A stretch of DNA of 64,000 nucleotides from Paraburkholderia sp. C35 (GTDB lineage: Bacteria; Pseudomonadota; Gammaproteobacteria; Burkholderiales; Burkholderiaceae): positions 124,001 through 188,000 of the forward strand of contig NZ_QBUY01000007.1 in NCBI RefSeq assembly GCF_003121405.1, given 5' to 3'. Under the pieces are notes generated by a model. That model was given only the letters and a program-made list of their open reading frames with translations, did not search any database and was not told where the DNA came from. Below are positions 9,506 through 17,754 of this stretch, piece by piece. The position numbers and the translations under genes were made by a program. Position 1 is the stretch's first letter. The number at the start of each line of letters is the position of its first letter.

Positions 9506-10404
9506 ACGATCAGGAAAATCACGAGATTATGGATATTCCGCTGGACCAGATCCGGATTATCAATCCACGCGCTCGCGCCAGAAAGCAGCACAGGGCGATT
9601 GTCGAGAACATTGCCGCCGTCGGTCTCAAGCGACCGGTAACGGTAAGCAGATGCGGTAACAGTAGCAACGGCGCGACCTACAACCTCGTGTGTGGACAAG
9701 GCCGTATCGAGGCTGTCAGGTCTCTGGGCTATGACACCATTCCGGCACGCGTCATAGAAAAAGATGAAGTTGGCTGTCTCGAGATGAGCCTTGTCGAAAA
9801 TGTGGCTCGCCGTAATCACTCAGCGATCGAGCTTATTCGCGACATAAAATTCCTCGTCAGCGACGGCCAGGCTCCGAAGGACGTAGCAGCGCGGGTCGGA
9901 CTATCTCTGTCCTATCTGCAGAGCCTGCTTACCCTTCTTGAGCAGGGTGAAGAGCGTCTGGTCGCGGCAGTCGAGCAAGGTTCGTTACCGATCGGACTGG
10001 CTATCTCAATAGCCCGCTCAACCGATACGGAACTGCAACTCGCCCTATCCGACGCATACGCCGATGGAACGCTCAAACACCGCCAGCTCGCCGTGGTTCG
10101 ACGAATCATTGAGCAAAGGCAAAAAAATCGTGGCACCCGTCCTTCTGGGACGAATAGTGCACCGAATTCTTCCTCGCTGACCCCAGAAAAGCTGCGCAAA
10201 CTTTATATCCGGGAAAGCGAGAAACAGTACCTGCTGTCCATGAAGGCAGACATGGTGCATGCGAAACTTAACGTTCTGGTCACGTCGATGAAGGCGCTCG
10301 CCGGCAACCCCGAGTTCGTCGCGCTGCTGCGGGAAGAAAACATCGTCAGTATGCCCCGCGTTCTGAGCGATCGTCTAAACGGAGTCAGCCATGATCCCCT
10401 GTGA
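9502..10404 (+). CDS. ParB/RepB-like DNA-binding protein, first of pair
   Basis: About 300 residues; ATG at 9502 with GGAGG 6 bases upstream, overlapping the recombinase stop. An N-terminal ParB-like domain (residues ~10-110) contains CGQGRIEA at the position of the GERR box and SLVENVARRNHSAIEL resembling the second ParB box. A helix-turn-helix follows (PKDVAARVGLSLSYLQSLL). The first box departs from the canonical CTP-binding sequence. The C-terminal region (residues ~220-300) is helical. In plasmids such proteins bind a centromere-like site and work with a ParA ATPase, but no parA is present here. Confidence 0.85.
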   Translation: MNDQENHEIMDIPLDQIRIINPRARARKQHRAIVENIAAVGLKRPVTVSRCGNSSNGATYNLVCGQGRIEAVRSLGYDTIPARVIEKDEVGCLEMSLVENVARRNHSAIELIRDIKFLVSDGQAPKDVAARVGLSLSYLQSLLTLLEQGEERLVAAVEQGSLPIGLAISIARSTDTELQLALSDAYADGTLKHRQLAVVRRIIEQRQKNRGTRPSGTNSAPNSSSLTPEKLRKLYIRESEKQYLLSMKADMVHAKLNVLVTSMKALAGNPEFVALLREENIVSMPRVLSDRLNGVSHDPL

Positions 10405-11308
10405 GCATCCAGCGTCCAAGAACGTACGGTCGGCCTTCGCGCGGAAAGTAGTAGACCTTCCTGTTGGCCAGATTCGAATCCGTTGTCCGTTGGTCGGCGT
10501 GGCGACTCATTGCAAGAAGTTCCTTCAGGTCCTCGCATCCGTCGCGACAGTTGGTCTGGTTGAACCCATTATCGTTGTCCGGGTGCCGGGGCGTGATGAC
10601 GAATATATCGTCCTAGATGGCCGACTACGACTCGAAGCCCTTAAGCGGCTCGGCAAAACAATGGCAACGTGCATGTTTGCGACCGAAGACGAGTCTTATA
10701 CTTACAACAGGCATGTCAACCGCCTCACCGCAGGTCAGGATGCCCGGATGATCGCGCTGGCCGTCAAACGGGGCGTCCCGCATGACCGCATTGCTGCAGT
10801 GCTTGGGGTGAACGAGCGAACTGTCAAAAGGAGGGTCAAGCTTCTCAATGGAATTTGTCCCGACGCGACTGCGTTGCTTGCCGACAAGAACTGCCCGGCG
10901 GCAACTTTCGAGATTCTGAAAACCTTGCGTCCTTTACGCCAGCTTGAAGCTGCAGAATTGATGTGTGATCAGACCAATTTTACCTCCGCATTCGCGCGGG
11001 CAATACGAGCTGCCACACCAGAGGCACAACTGCTTCCTGATGAGAAACCACATAGCGCATCTCCTGACGAGTCCAAAGAGCAGATCGATCGGCTCGAACG
11101 AGAGATTGCTTCCCTGCAGTCAAAGCGGACGAATCTGGAAGAAGATTACGGTGTCGAGCACCTTCATCTGGCCGTGTCAGTTGGCTACGTCGGCTCGCTG
11201 CTCAAGAATGAGAGGATACGTGCCTGGCTACAGGAAAACGAAGCGCTACGATTCGCGAACCTCCGCGATCTGGTCGAGGGTGAAGGCCCTACTCTTGCGC
11301 GGCGCTAG
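10391..11308 (+). CDS. RepB-like partition protein, second of pair
   Basis: A 305-residue protein overlapping the previous gene by 14 bases. It has a ParB-like N-terminal domain (IVLDGRLRLEALKRLG), a helix-turn-helix near residues 130-150 (HDRIAAVLGVNERTVKRRVK), a predicted coiled coil near 235-260 (EQIDRLEREIASLQSKRTNL) and a conserved-looking tail (VSVGYVGSLLKNERIRAWL). The layout fits proteins with the RepB plasmid-partition C-terminal domain. It is not a simple duplicate of its neighbour: the two share the fold but little sequence. Together they probably bind DNA in complex with, or to direct, the serine recombinase. That link is inferred from the operon only. Confidence 0.82.
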   Translation: MIPCEHPASKNVRSAFARKVVDLPVGQIRIRCPLVGVATHCKKFLQVLASVATVGLVEPIIVVRVPGRDDEYIVLDGRLRLEALKRLGKTMATCMFATEDESYTYNRHVNRLTAGQDARMIALAVKRGVPHDRIAAVLGVNERTVKRRVKLLNGICPDATALLADKNCPAATFEILKTLRPLRQLEAAELMCDQTNFTSAFARAIRAATPEAQLLPDEKPHSASPDESKEQIDRLEREIASLQSKRTNLEEDYGVEHLHLAVSVGYVGSLLKNERIRAWLQENEALRFANLRDLVEGEGPTLARR

Positions 11309-11668
11309 TCGAGGAACTTGCATCGCTGTTGAAGCAACCGTCTTGGCACTCCCCGAACGCGCATGGAAGTCACAAAGCCCGTTCGCTGTCGGCGAATAAC
11401 CGTCAGATTCGTATTTCTGCTATGGACCGAGTGACATCGGCCATTTGCAGCTGTTAGAGAAAGTTCCGTGGTGCTACGAGGCAGTATCTGCCTCGTAGCA
11501 AGCCGAAGGATCCCCGTCCTATGTCTGGCCGCCTTCAAGGTACATCGGACATCGGAACGGCGGCTTCCTATGCCTCGTAAACGACTCTTTCTGGCCGATT
11601 TGGGCCGACGGCGAGCGCGCCAAATCGACTCGCTGTGGATGATCGTCAATAACGCATGCGATGGTCGG
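11309..11668. other. Intergenic region after the ParB/RepB cassette
   Basis: No gene is supported. The notable content is the perfect palindrome at 11474-11500 and one further copy of its half-site (TGCCTCGTA) at 11571-11579. Confidence 0.5.
11474..11500. repeat. Perfect 12-bp inverted repeat, 3-bp spacer (possible parS-like site, recombination site or terminator)
   Basis: GCTACGAGGCAG at 11474-11485 and CTGCCTCGTAGC at 11489-11500 are exact inverses around TAT. The half-site TGCCTCGTA occurs again at 11571-11579. The site lies 165 bp downstream of two ParB-like genes, where a partition or recombination site would be plausible. No T tract follows, so a classical rho-independent terminator is less likely. 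Confidence 0.55.
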
Positions 11669-12028
11669 TCACGAGGGACAACGACCGTTGTCTTTCCATA
11701 CCGGTTGAGCTGCGGCCCACCCTTCGCCCGCACAGAATTCGGACAGGTCATAAGTCTGATGCAATTGCGTGACTGAGCGCTTCAGATGTGCGCGATTGGC
11801 ACGCGAGCGCAGAAGACGAGCGGTATCGCTATTGTCATAATGCGCTCGCGCGGCCCTGCGAACGCGTTGCCGAACTTTCACGAGCCCTTCTCCCTGAACG
11901 CTCCAGTAGTGTGATCGTTGTAGCGCGTGGATTAGCGCATGCCAAACACCAAACACGCTGACGATGGCGGCGGCGATACGCTGCATCCTCACGACGGATG
12001 CGATTCCCAAGGCATTCACAAACAACAC
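11669..12028 (-). CDS. Possible small hypothetical protein
   Basis: A 119-residue ORF with a GTG start and no good ribosome-binding site. The first 35 residues are hydrophobic (SVVRMQRIAAAIVSVFGVW), which could be a membrane segment or signal; the rest is basic and then acidic near the C-terminus. Codon use is acceptable but not decisive, and I recognise no family. Treat it as a candidate only. Confidence 0.3.
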   Translation of the reverse strand: MLFVNALGIASVVRMQRIAAAIVSVFGVWHALIHALQRSHYWSVQGEGLVKVRQRVRRAARAHYDNSDTARLLRSRANRAHLKRSVTQLHQTYDLSEFCAGEGWAAAQPVWKDNGRCPS

Positions 12029-12103
12029 GGATGGCTACAAATTCGGGAACACTAGCCACCGCCTGGCATTTCTCTTACGTCGTAACTCGTGAGTAAACGT
12101 CCG

Positions 12104-12430
12104 TCACCATTCCAGCAAAGACCGCAGTCGCCCCATTAGCCAGTCCGTCTCCACAACGCTTGTCCACTGCTTGCCCGAAATTCCACGCCGAATACACTCC
12201 AGTGTCATCTCGCGAGAACGCTCTGGATACTTCGATGCGTCTTTTTGTGCAACGCCAACCAGTTGCTGTGCGAGATCTTCACATATATCCCACCGTTCGA
12301 ACCGTTCCTCTTCCGTCAATCCAACGACGAACTTGCCGTCAATAAGCCGCCCGGCGAGCTTCGGATGAGCGCCCGCCAGCGACGCTGGGGTGACGTTCCG
12401 AGGAAAATCTTCGGGTACGTGTTTTATCAT
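12104..12430 (-). CDS. Conserved small hypothetical protein
   Basis: A 108-residue, mostly helical soluble protein beginning MIKHVPEDFPRNVTPASLAG, with a central segment GRLIDGKFVVGLTEEERFER and a Trp-rich C-terminus. The amino acid make-up is that of a real protein, and I recall similar small proteins in Burkholderia genomes without a known function. It is followed upstream on the same strand by the broken HAD gene, about 70 bp away, so the two may once have been co-transcribed. Confidence 0.6.
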   Translation of the reverse strand: MIKHVPEDFPRNVTPASLAGAHPKLAGRLIDGKFVVGLTEEERFERWDICEDLAQQLVGVAQKDASKYPERSREMTLECIRRGISGKQWTSVVETDWLMGRLRSLLEW

Positions 12431-12497
12431 CTGGGATTTGCGTTAGTGCTATTGATGGGTTGGTCAGGTTCGTATATTTGCGGGAGCGTCCATCGAA

Positions 12498-12999
12498 TCA
12501 CTCCCATCCGTCCATCTCATACAGTTTCTCTTTTAGCTGGACCAGCGCTCGCGGCGCACTGATCCCGAGGATCGGGTCTGTGCGCATCAGACGGTCTTCA
12601 CACCAACTCGGCCAGTTCTCGACGTCATCGTCCAGCGCAAGCCATGCCTCCGGCTTATGGCGAAGCACATCGGACCACACCTGAATACTTCGCGGTGCGT
12701 CATTGAACGCGCTCAGGTCCATGCGACTATGAAAGGTGGCGCCCACAACTCTTTCCCGCAACGCCGGACTCAGTCCATGCGACACGCGGGTACGGGGCGA
12801 GCGCGTCCTCAAGCAGCCGAGCGTGCTCGAAAAGCCTGTGATCTGGATAGCCGAAAATAATCGGTCCCCCTCCCGAGCCAGGTATCTCATATACAGCGTC
12901 GGGATGCAGGCACCCGTCCAGATCCAGATAAAGAACACGACCGCCCATCCGTCGCGGTGGTGGAACGGCATAAGCGGGACCCGGCAGTCCTGTCAGCAT
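12498..12999 (-). pseudogene. HAD-fold (Swiss-Army-Knife type) phosphatase-like gene, broken by frameshift/deletion
   Basis: The first half, in one frame, carries the HAD motif I: VLYLDLDGCLHPD, then LLEDALAPYPRV. The second half continues in another frame from LSPALRERVVGATFH through WLALDDDVENWP (the HAD acidic motif) to RTDPILGIS. The switch falls near 12780-12800. Compared with the intact paralogue at 13194-13670, the segment carrying motif II (there IIVSSDWRR) is missing, so a small deletion probably caused the frameshift. Without motif II the product would be inactive even if translated. An assembly error is the other explanation. Confidence 0.7.
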
Positions 13000-13193
13000 C
13001 GTGCGCGTCGCCTTTTAGGTAGAAATCTCAAGATCAAGTGTTCAGATAGCGTCAATTGGATCCGCGCGCTCGTGCCTGGAGATGGATCTCCCTAACAACG
13101 GCTCGCTGGCACGGCAATGAAGCTCGATGGGACCGCGCCCGAGCCTGATGCGGCGCCACTGCCTTAGGCAACCAGTTGTGCACGCGTAAAAAA

Positions 13194-13670
13194 TCAAACC
13201 TCGTCAATCGACAGGCCGGCGAGCCGTGCACTGAAAGTCCGTTGCACGTCAATCGAGCTCAGGCCCGTTGTGGGCTCACATGCGACGAAACGTGAGTCCG
13301 TGGCCTGTGCGGCGATAACACTGGGGTGATCATCCAGCGCCACCCATTCCTTGAGTCCCCTTCGCCTCACTTCGGTGAGTATCTCCTCAGATCGGGACGA
13401 CCCATAGCATTCCACCACACCGACAAACCGCGTAGCCAGCGGGCCCAGTAACCGGACCAGCGTCGCGTCGTCAAAGAGCCGACGCCAGTCCGAGCTGACG
13501 ATGATCCCGATCATTGGATACGGTGCGAGCAAACGTCCGAGAATCGGGCGCCACACAAACAGGTCAGCATTTTCGATAAGGCGAAAGTCCTCATCTACGG
13601 CAGGGACACCAACGGGATGCAGCACACCATCAAAGTCGAGAAAGACGACTGCGCTATCAATTGCACGCAT
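13194..13670 (-). CDS. HAD-fold domain protein (RNA-repair 'Swiss Army Knife' HAD type)
   Basis: 158 residues from the ATG at 13670, preceded by AAAAAGGA; the longer frame to 13901 has no sensible start. Motif I is VVFLDFDGVLHP (both catalytic Asp present), motif II IIVSSDWRR, and the acidic pair is WVALDDHPS. This is the small HAD subgroup related to domains of RNA-repair proteins; such enzymes could remove phosphate from nucleic acid ends, though many are uncharacterised. It is an intact relative of the broken gene at 12.5-13.0 kb and lies 205 bp downstream of the antitoxin-like gene on the same strand. Confidence 0.8.
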   Translation of the reverse strand: MRAIDSAVVFLDFDGVLHPVGVPAVDEDFRLIENADLFVWRPILGRLLAPYPMIGIIVSSDWRRLFDDATLVRLLGPLATRFVGVVECYGSSRSEEILTEVRRRGLKEWVALDDHPSVIAAQATDSRFVACEPTTGLSSIDVQRTFSARLAGLSIDEV

Positions 13671-13875
13671 GGTCCTTTTTACCTTCCCATGAAAGACGTC
13701 GTGGCGGGCGTCCGCGCGCATGTGAACCCCTACGACGTTCCTGAAATCGCTCACGACCCAAACTCGCATCGGATCACGGCATGATGCAAGAGACGCCGAG
13801 TTGAATGTCCGTTCGTCACTAACACGACTGTGTCTGTTTATGCCACGCAGATCCGGGACGCGCAGCCGATACCCG

Positions 13876-14367
13876 TCACCATCCTTCATCCGACGACGCA
13901 TTGAATTCCGCCTTTGCGACCTCCAGAATCTTCCGCGGATCAGCGGCGAAGATCAATGACGGTGAACACCCGTCAAGCAACGCGTGCGGCGAATACAGCC
14001 AGAACGCCCTTCTCCATCCTGCATCGTCGCCCTCAGCGGGTAGTATCCGCAGCAGCAGGGATACTTCAGAGATCATCTGTCCGTCATTGTTGAACTGGAA
14101 GTCCGGGTAGAGAAAGCGCTCGCGCGGCGTAGACCACACGCCCAGCAACACACCGTTGCTACGCATCAAGGAAAAAACATATTGTGCGTCGGCACTATCA
14201 CTGCTTTTCAACAGGCCAAGCAATTGTGACGCGTCCGGCCAGTTGTTCGCGAGCAGCCTTTCGCGGAAGTCGAATAATCCATCAAACACATTCGCCTCAA
14301 GACTTGGAGCTGAGGACTCACCTGCAGCGTCCAACTGCGGATTGCTTTTTTGCTGGATTGCCGTCAC
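13876..14367 (-). CDS. Xre/MbcA/ParS-type antitoxin-like protein (DUF2384-like C-terminus)
   Basis: 163 residues from a GTG start preceded by GGAGGAGTGGAG. The N-terminal ~60 residues are low in motif content. The C-terminal ~60 (RAFWLYSPHALLDGCSPSLI, then ADPRKILEVAKAEF) fit the toxin-binding domain of MbcA/ParS antitoxins, where a W/L-P-L-dG-sP pattern is typical. The usual partner is a RES-domain NAD-degrading toxin, but none is present within several kb. The nearest same-strand gene is the HAD protein. The assignment is by motif only. Confidence 0.6.
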   Translation of the reverse strand: MTAIQQKSNPQLDAAGESSAPSLEANVFDGLFDFRERLLANNWPDASQLLGLLKSSDSADAQYVFSLMRSNGVLLGVWSTPRERFLYPDFQFNNDGQMISEVSLLLRILPAEGDDAGWRRAFWLYSPHALLDGCSPSLIFAADPRKILEVAKAEFNASSDEGW

Positions 14368-14574
14368 GACTCCACTCCTCCGTGGTTCGCATTTCGAATC
14401 TCGATCCCGCGATTCGAACGTGCATCTTCAGTCAGTCCGACGCCGTTGCTGCAAGATGCTCCACATCGATTTTGCTTTTCATACGTTGATCGGTTCGTGT
14501 CGCGGCTCCTACAAAACACTACGCCCGCGATACGATGGCCGCCAAAGAGGAATAGGAAAACTTTCATCCGACGG

Positions 14575-14775
14575 TCATCGACCGCGTGTTTTCCGCGTAG
14601 GCCCGGCAAGTACGACAATGCCGTCGGGCAGAGCTGCGTGTGCGGCCTGCATCCCCCATCCACGCGTACGCTCGACAAACCTGTCAAGACGTTCCTGGAC
14701 CGCCCGCGGCGAATCGTCGACCACGCGACGCGCGCTTACGCCCGATTTCTCTCGCGTTCCAGCCTTTCGGGTCAT
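14575..14775 (-). CDS. Small protein, tandem paralogue B
   Basis: 66 residues, ending ALPDGIVVLAGPTRKTRGR. The C-terminal block is shared with the next gene (PFPEDVTVLAGPLRKVRRR there), as is the layout of basic N-terminus, central amphipathic helix and VLAGP-x-RK tail. The ATG overlaps the stop of paralogue A as ATGA, so translation is probably coupled. No known family. The shared design supports both genes being real despite their size. Confidence 0.6.
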   Translation of the reverse strand: MTRKAGTREKSGVSARRVVDDSPRAVQERLDRFVERTRGWGMQAAHAALPDGIVVLAGPTRKTRGR

Positions 14776-14966
14776 CCGCGTCTCCGCACTTTCCGTAAGG
14801 GTCCGGCCAATACCGTCACGTCCTCCGGAAAGGGGATCGTCGATTGGCGCATGGCTTGCTCGCGTGTGAGCAAGGCAAACGCACGCAGCCGTGCCCGTAG
14901 CTGTTCTGACGTTTCTGCTGGCAAATCGTTGACAACTCGCGCTTTTTCCCGCTTCGCTCCGTTCAT
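14772..14966 (-). CDS. Small protein, tandem paralogue A
   Basis: 64 residues; ATG preceded by GGAG at 5-base spacing. A basic N-terminus (MNGAKREKARVV) leads into a predicted helix with acidic and Arg residues (TSEQLRARLRAFALLTREQA), then the PFPEDVTVLAGPLRKVRR tail shared with the downstream paralogue. No signal peptide or membrane span. It probably belongs to a small operon with the gene ending at 15117, which lies 150 bp upstream on the same strand. Confidence 0.62.
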   Translation of the reverse strand: MNGAKREKARVVNDLPAETSEQLRARLRAFALLTREQAMRQSTIPFPEDVTVLAGPLRKVRRRG

Positions 14967-15116
14967 CCCGACTCCGTCAGTCCTCTACCCGCGCACGTTC
15001 CATCATGACCTTGATGTCACCGGACACGCGCCAAAAGGTTGCATTGGCCTCACGCCTGCAGTGCTCTGGCCCGGAATTGCGAGGCTCAGGTCCAACGCAG
15101 TCCGGAATCGAAAACC

Positions 15117-15614
15117 TTAGGTCGAGCCCGCGACGTTTCCGGACTTGAGTGGACGAGCAGTTTTCGCGGAGCGCACGGGCTTGGTTCCGTACACGAGCTT
15201 GCCGCGAGAGTGCTTCTGGGCGATAGCGATGGGCATTGAAAACTCCCGTCCCTCGATGGTCGTGTAACGGACAAACGAGACGAGTGGATGCTTGTCGTCG
15301 TACGCTCGCGTCGCTCCGAGGTGTATCTCGCTGAGCGGCTCTAATACCCATTGACCGCACTCGTGTTGCGGCTTGGCGCTTAGCACGGCCGCGCCGCGCA
15401 CTACATGCCCGTCCGACGTCAGCTTTTCGAGAGTCACAGCCCCCGAAGACAGGTCCACCATGGCGACTCGCGTTAGTGCTCGCTTCGTGGCAGCAAACTG
15501 CACGATCAAAACATCCGCGCCGCTCCACATCTCGACGATGGCCCACATCGCTGCGCCGGGTCCGCCTAGCGAGGCCCCCATGGGCAGACGGTTCTGATCA
15601 GAAGTCAAAAACAT
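15117..15614 (-). CDS. Hypothetical protein, mostly beta
   Basis: 165 residues starting MFLTSDQNRLPMGASLGGPG. The alternating hydrophobic pattern (AIVEMWSGADVLIVQFAATK, VRGAAVLSAKPQHE) suggests a beta-rich soluble domain; the C-terminus is basic and flexible. Codon use fits a real gene. It is the first gene of a possible small operon with the two paralogues downstream and diverges from the XRE gene at 15830. I recognise no family. Confidence 0.6.
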   Translation of the reverse strand: MFLTSDQNRLPMGASLGGPGAAMWAIVEMWSGADVLIVQFAATKRALTRVAMVDLSSGAVTLEKLTSDGHVVRGAAVLSAKPQHECGQWVLEPLSEIHLGATRAYDDKHPLVSFVRYTTIEGREFSMPIAIAQKHSRGKLVYGTKPVRSAKTARPLKSGNVAGST

Positions 15615-15660
15615 AGATCCAAGTTCCTATACACACCTTTTACTGCCTGTTGGCACGCAG

Positions 15661-15676
15661 GCCAATGCCCATTGGC
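15661..15676. promoter_or_regulatory. 7-bp inverted repeat between divergent genes
   Basis: GCCAATG-CC-CATTGGC is an exact inverted repeat with a 2-bp centre in the space between the divergent gene at 15614 and the XRE gene at 15830. It is a reasonable operator for the XRE regulator, but there is no direct evidence. Confidence 0.35.
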
Positions 15677-15806
15677 TTGCGAAGCTTTACTAGCATTTCG
15701 CCTATGACGCGCCGCCGCCCCCTCATAGCGCTCGAAGGGAATACGACAATGATTTGGTTAATTCATAGTCTAGTATGAAGACAAATTATAACGTTAAACG
15801 GACATT

Positions 15807-15825
15807 GCTCCCATTTCGCGGGAGC
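15807..15825 (+). promoter_or_regulatory. Hairpin covering the Shine-Dalgarno of the XRE gene
   Basis: GCTCCC (15807-15812) pairs with GGGAGC (15820-15825) around a 7-base loop. The right arm contains the GGAG that serves the TTG start at 15830. Pairing would hide the ribosome-binding site and, with the weak TTG start, keep expression low. Confidence 0.4.
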
Positions 15826-15829
15826 AAAT

Positions 15830-16129
15830 TTGGAAGCAGCAGAAGCTTTTGGGGCTGTATTGCGTGCACGCCGCCTTGAGGCGAACCTCACCCAGGAGCA
15901 ATTGGCGTTTGAGGCTGAGATTCAACGCGTGCACGTGAGCAAGCTGGAATTGGGACAGGCGCAACCGACACTCACAATGCTGCTTACGCTGGCCAAGGCG
16001 CTCGATTGCGCTGCCAGCGACCTCATTGCAGAAGTCGAGCAGCGCCTTGCGAGCGCCCACACGAAAAAAAAGTCCGACCTTAAGCCGACGCGTCTTCGGG
16101 CCCGAACGGACCCAAAGCGCTCTAAGTAA
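15830..16129 (+). CDS. XRE-family helix-turn-helix regulator
   Basis: 99 residues from a TTG start; no other in-frame start exists upstream and GGAG lies 5 bases before it. The HTH spans residues ~8-62: FGAVLRARRLEANLTQEQLA, then VHVSKLELGQAQPTLTMLL. A basic tail (KKKSDLKPTRLRARTDPKR) follows, which could add DNA contact. It is a single-domain repressor-type protein, likely autoregulated, and may control the divergent hypothetical operon at 15614-14575. Confidence 0.85.
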   Translation: MEAAEAFGAVLRARRLEANLTQEQLAFEAEIQRVHVSKLELGQAQPTLTMLLTLAKALDCAASDLIAEVEQRLASAHTKKKSDLKPTRLRARTDPKRSK

Positions 16130-17754
16130 GCGCACGTGCCGGGCTGAGACGTTTTGTGTTAAGGGCGAACGCCATAACGCCGCGCTGATTCGCTATCCCG
16201 CCCCCTGTGATGCGGAGCTGACTGACCTACGTGCCCGGCTCCATGCGCCATCGAACCCTTCGCGGCGCTCAGCAGGGCCTCAGCAGGCCTGCGGATTCTG
16301 TCGACTCACACCACGCTCGAAGAGGTGCCGCAACTTACGCCGCTGAACTCATCGACGTTTGCGCCTGCTGTGACGGCCAGTTGAAACGGCTCTGGCAGGA
16401 GGCCAAACACCAGCGTCACGCGCCCGTCACCGTGCGCGTGCACATCACCACGCAACAGGCCAACACACGGACTCGCATCGCGGCGCTCGATAGACTGCGT
16501 GAGCGCCTGCCGGACGCGAGGTGGCCACCAGCGACGAATCCCCCCTGCAGGTGACGGTCGCGAAGCGGCGGCACCGGTGACCATCGTCCTGATGTCACCT
16601 CGGACATACAGCACTCTACGCGCAGCCTGCCGAGCCGTACCGCCGCCGGCACCACTCCGAAGCGGAGCGTGCGCCCTGGCCCCGCCGCAACGGCCAACGC
16701 GCCCACATTCCTGCTCTTTCGGTTCGCCCTAACCCCCTTCGCCCAGAAGCCCGCAGACTGGATCGACATAGGCGCCCTGCTGGTGCAGCGACTTCCATCC
16801 GGTATCGACGCCGCGCTGGCCTTTCTCGGCAAGCCTCGGGGTGAAGCGATGTACCGGCGCTGGGCGCTGGCCAATATCAAACAGGTTGCGCCATCGCTTA
16901 CCAGCGCGAAGCGCACACGTCACGCCGTCTTTGCGCCGCAGCTCGATCGAATATGCGATCCGCGAGTGGCCGCGCTGAGCGGCGGCATTCTCGGCACCGC
17001 CGCCGGCGTGGTACTTGCGTCCATGCCGCATGCCCACCGATGCCGGTTCCATCATTTACCTGGAGCAACAGTTGGTGATCCACCGAGTGTCAGCGGCGAC
17101 CCAGACAGGCCGCCCGGTAACACAAACGCCGGTCAGATCGTAAAGGATCCGGTAGATGCGGTTGCGCTGATAGCCACCGGCCATGGGTGCCCTCTCGCGC
17201 TGCGGTCGCGGCCCACCCGTGCCGGCCACTTCATGAACGCGTCGACCGACAATTTCCCCGACGTTGACGACTCGCAGTCGCTGGTACCTCTCCTGCACGA
17301 CCACGCCTTTCCTGTAACGCAATTTTCGCGCGCGTGGCGCTTTAAACTGCGCCACCTGGTCAGTTGCTGCGAGGCGCACTGGCTTGCCCCCGTCTGGCCT
17401 CACTTTTGGCAACCTGCTTGCCTTCCAGGGGTCATTGGATCACCTTGGCCACGCCACCAGAACCGCACTCGCGAACCTCCTCGCTAGCGCCTCCCGGTCG
17501 CCGGCAAACGCCCATCATCGTCTCTTCCCTGTCCCGCTGTTGTCAAAAAACTGGGGGGCTGTCGATCATTTTCGTGGGGACCGGTGGACGACAGTGCCAC
17601 ACGCAGTACGTCTACAGGCCATATTTTTTCCACCCAAAAGCGCTCGACTACGGGATACGGTGCCGGTCAGCGACCCGCCGACCGGCTTGCTTCACCCCAT
17701 ATTGGAGTCCGCCTATCAATGTTTGTCGCACATAGTCGAGCCCCGGCCCGTCCA
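16130..17754. other. 1.6 kb stretch with no convincing gene
   Basis: ORFs overlap on both strands. Plus 16669-17487 and minus 17056-17412 and 16729-17055 have high G/C third positions, and the two minus ORFs abut (TAA then ATGATG). None gives a product I can place, and several read like shadow frames (runs of Pro, His, Arg, Trp). It may be decayed accessory genes. One end of the Tn7-like element should lie in or beyond this stretch; a TGTCGATC sequence occurs at 17560. Confidence 0.45.

Noticed and set aside
13671..13901. Upstream extension of the HAD gene to 13901
   Set aside because: The ATG at 13670 has AAAAAGGA upstream and begins two codons before the conserved core. The extension overlaps the antitoxin-like gene and lacks a domain.
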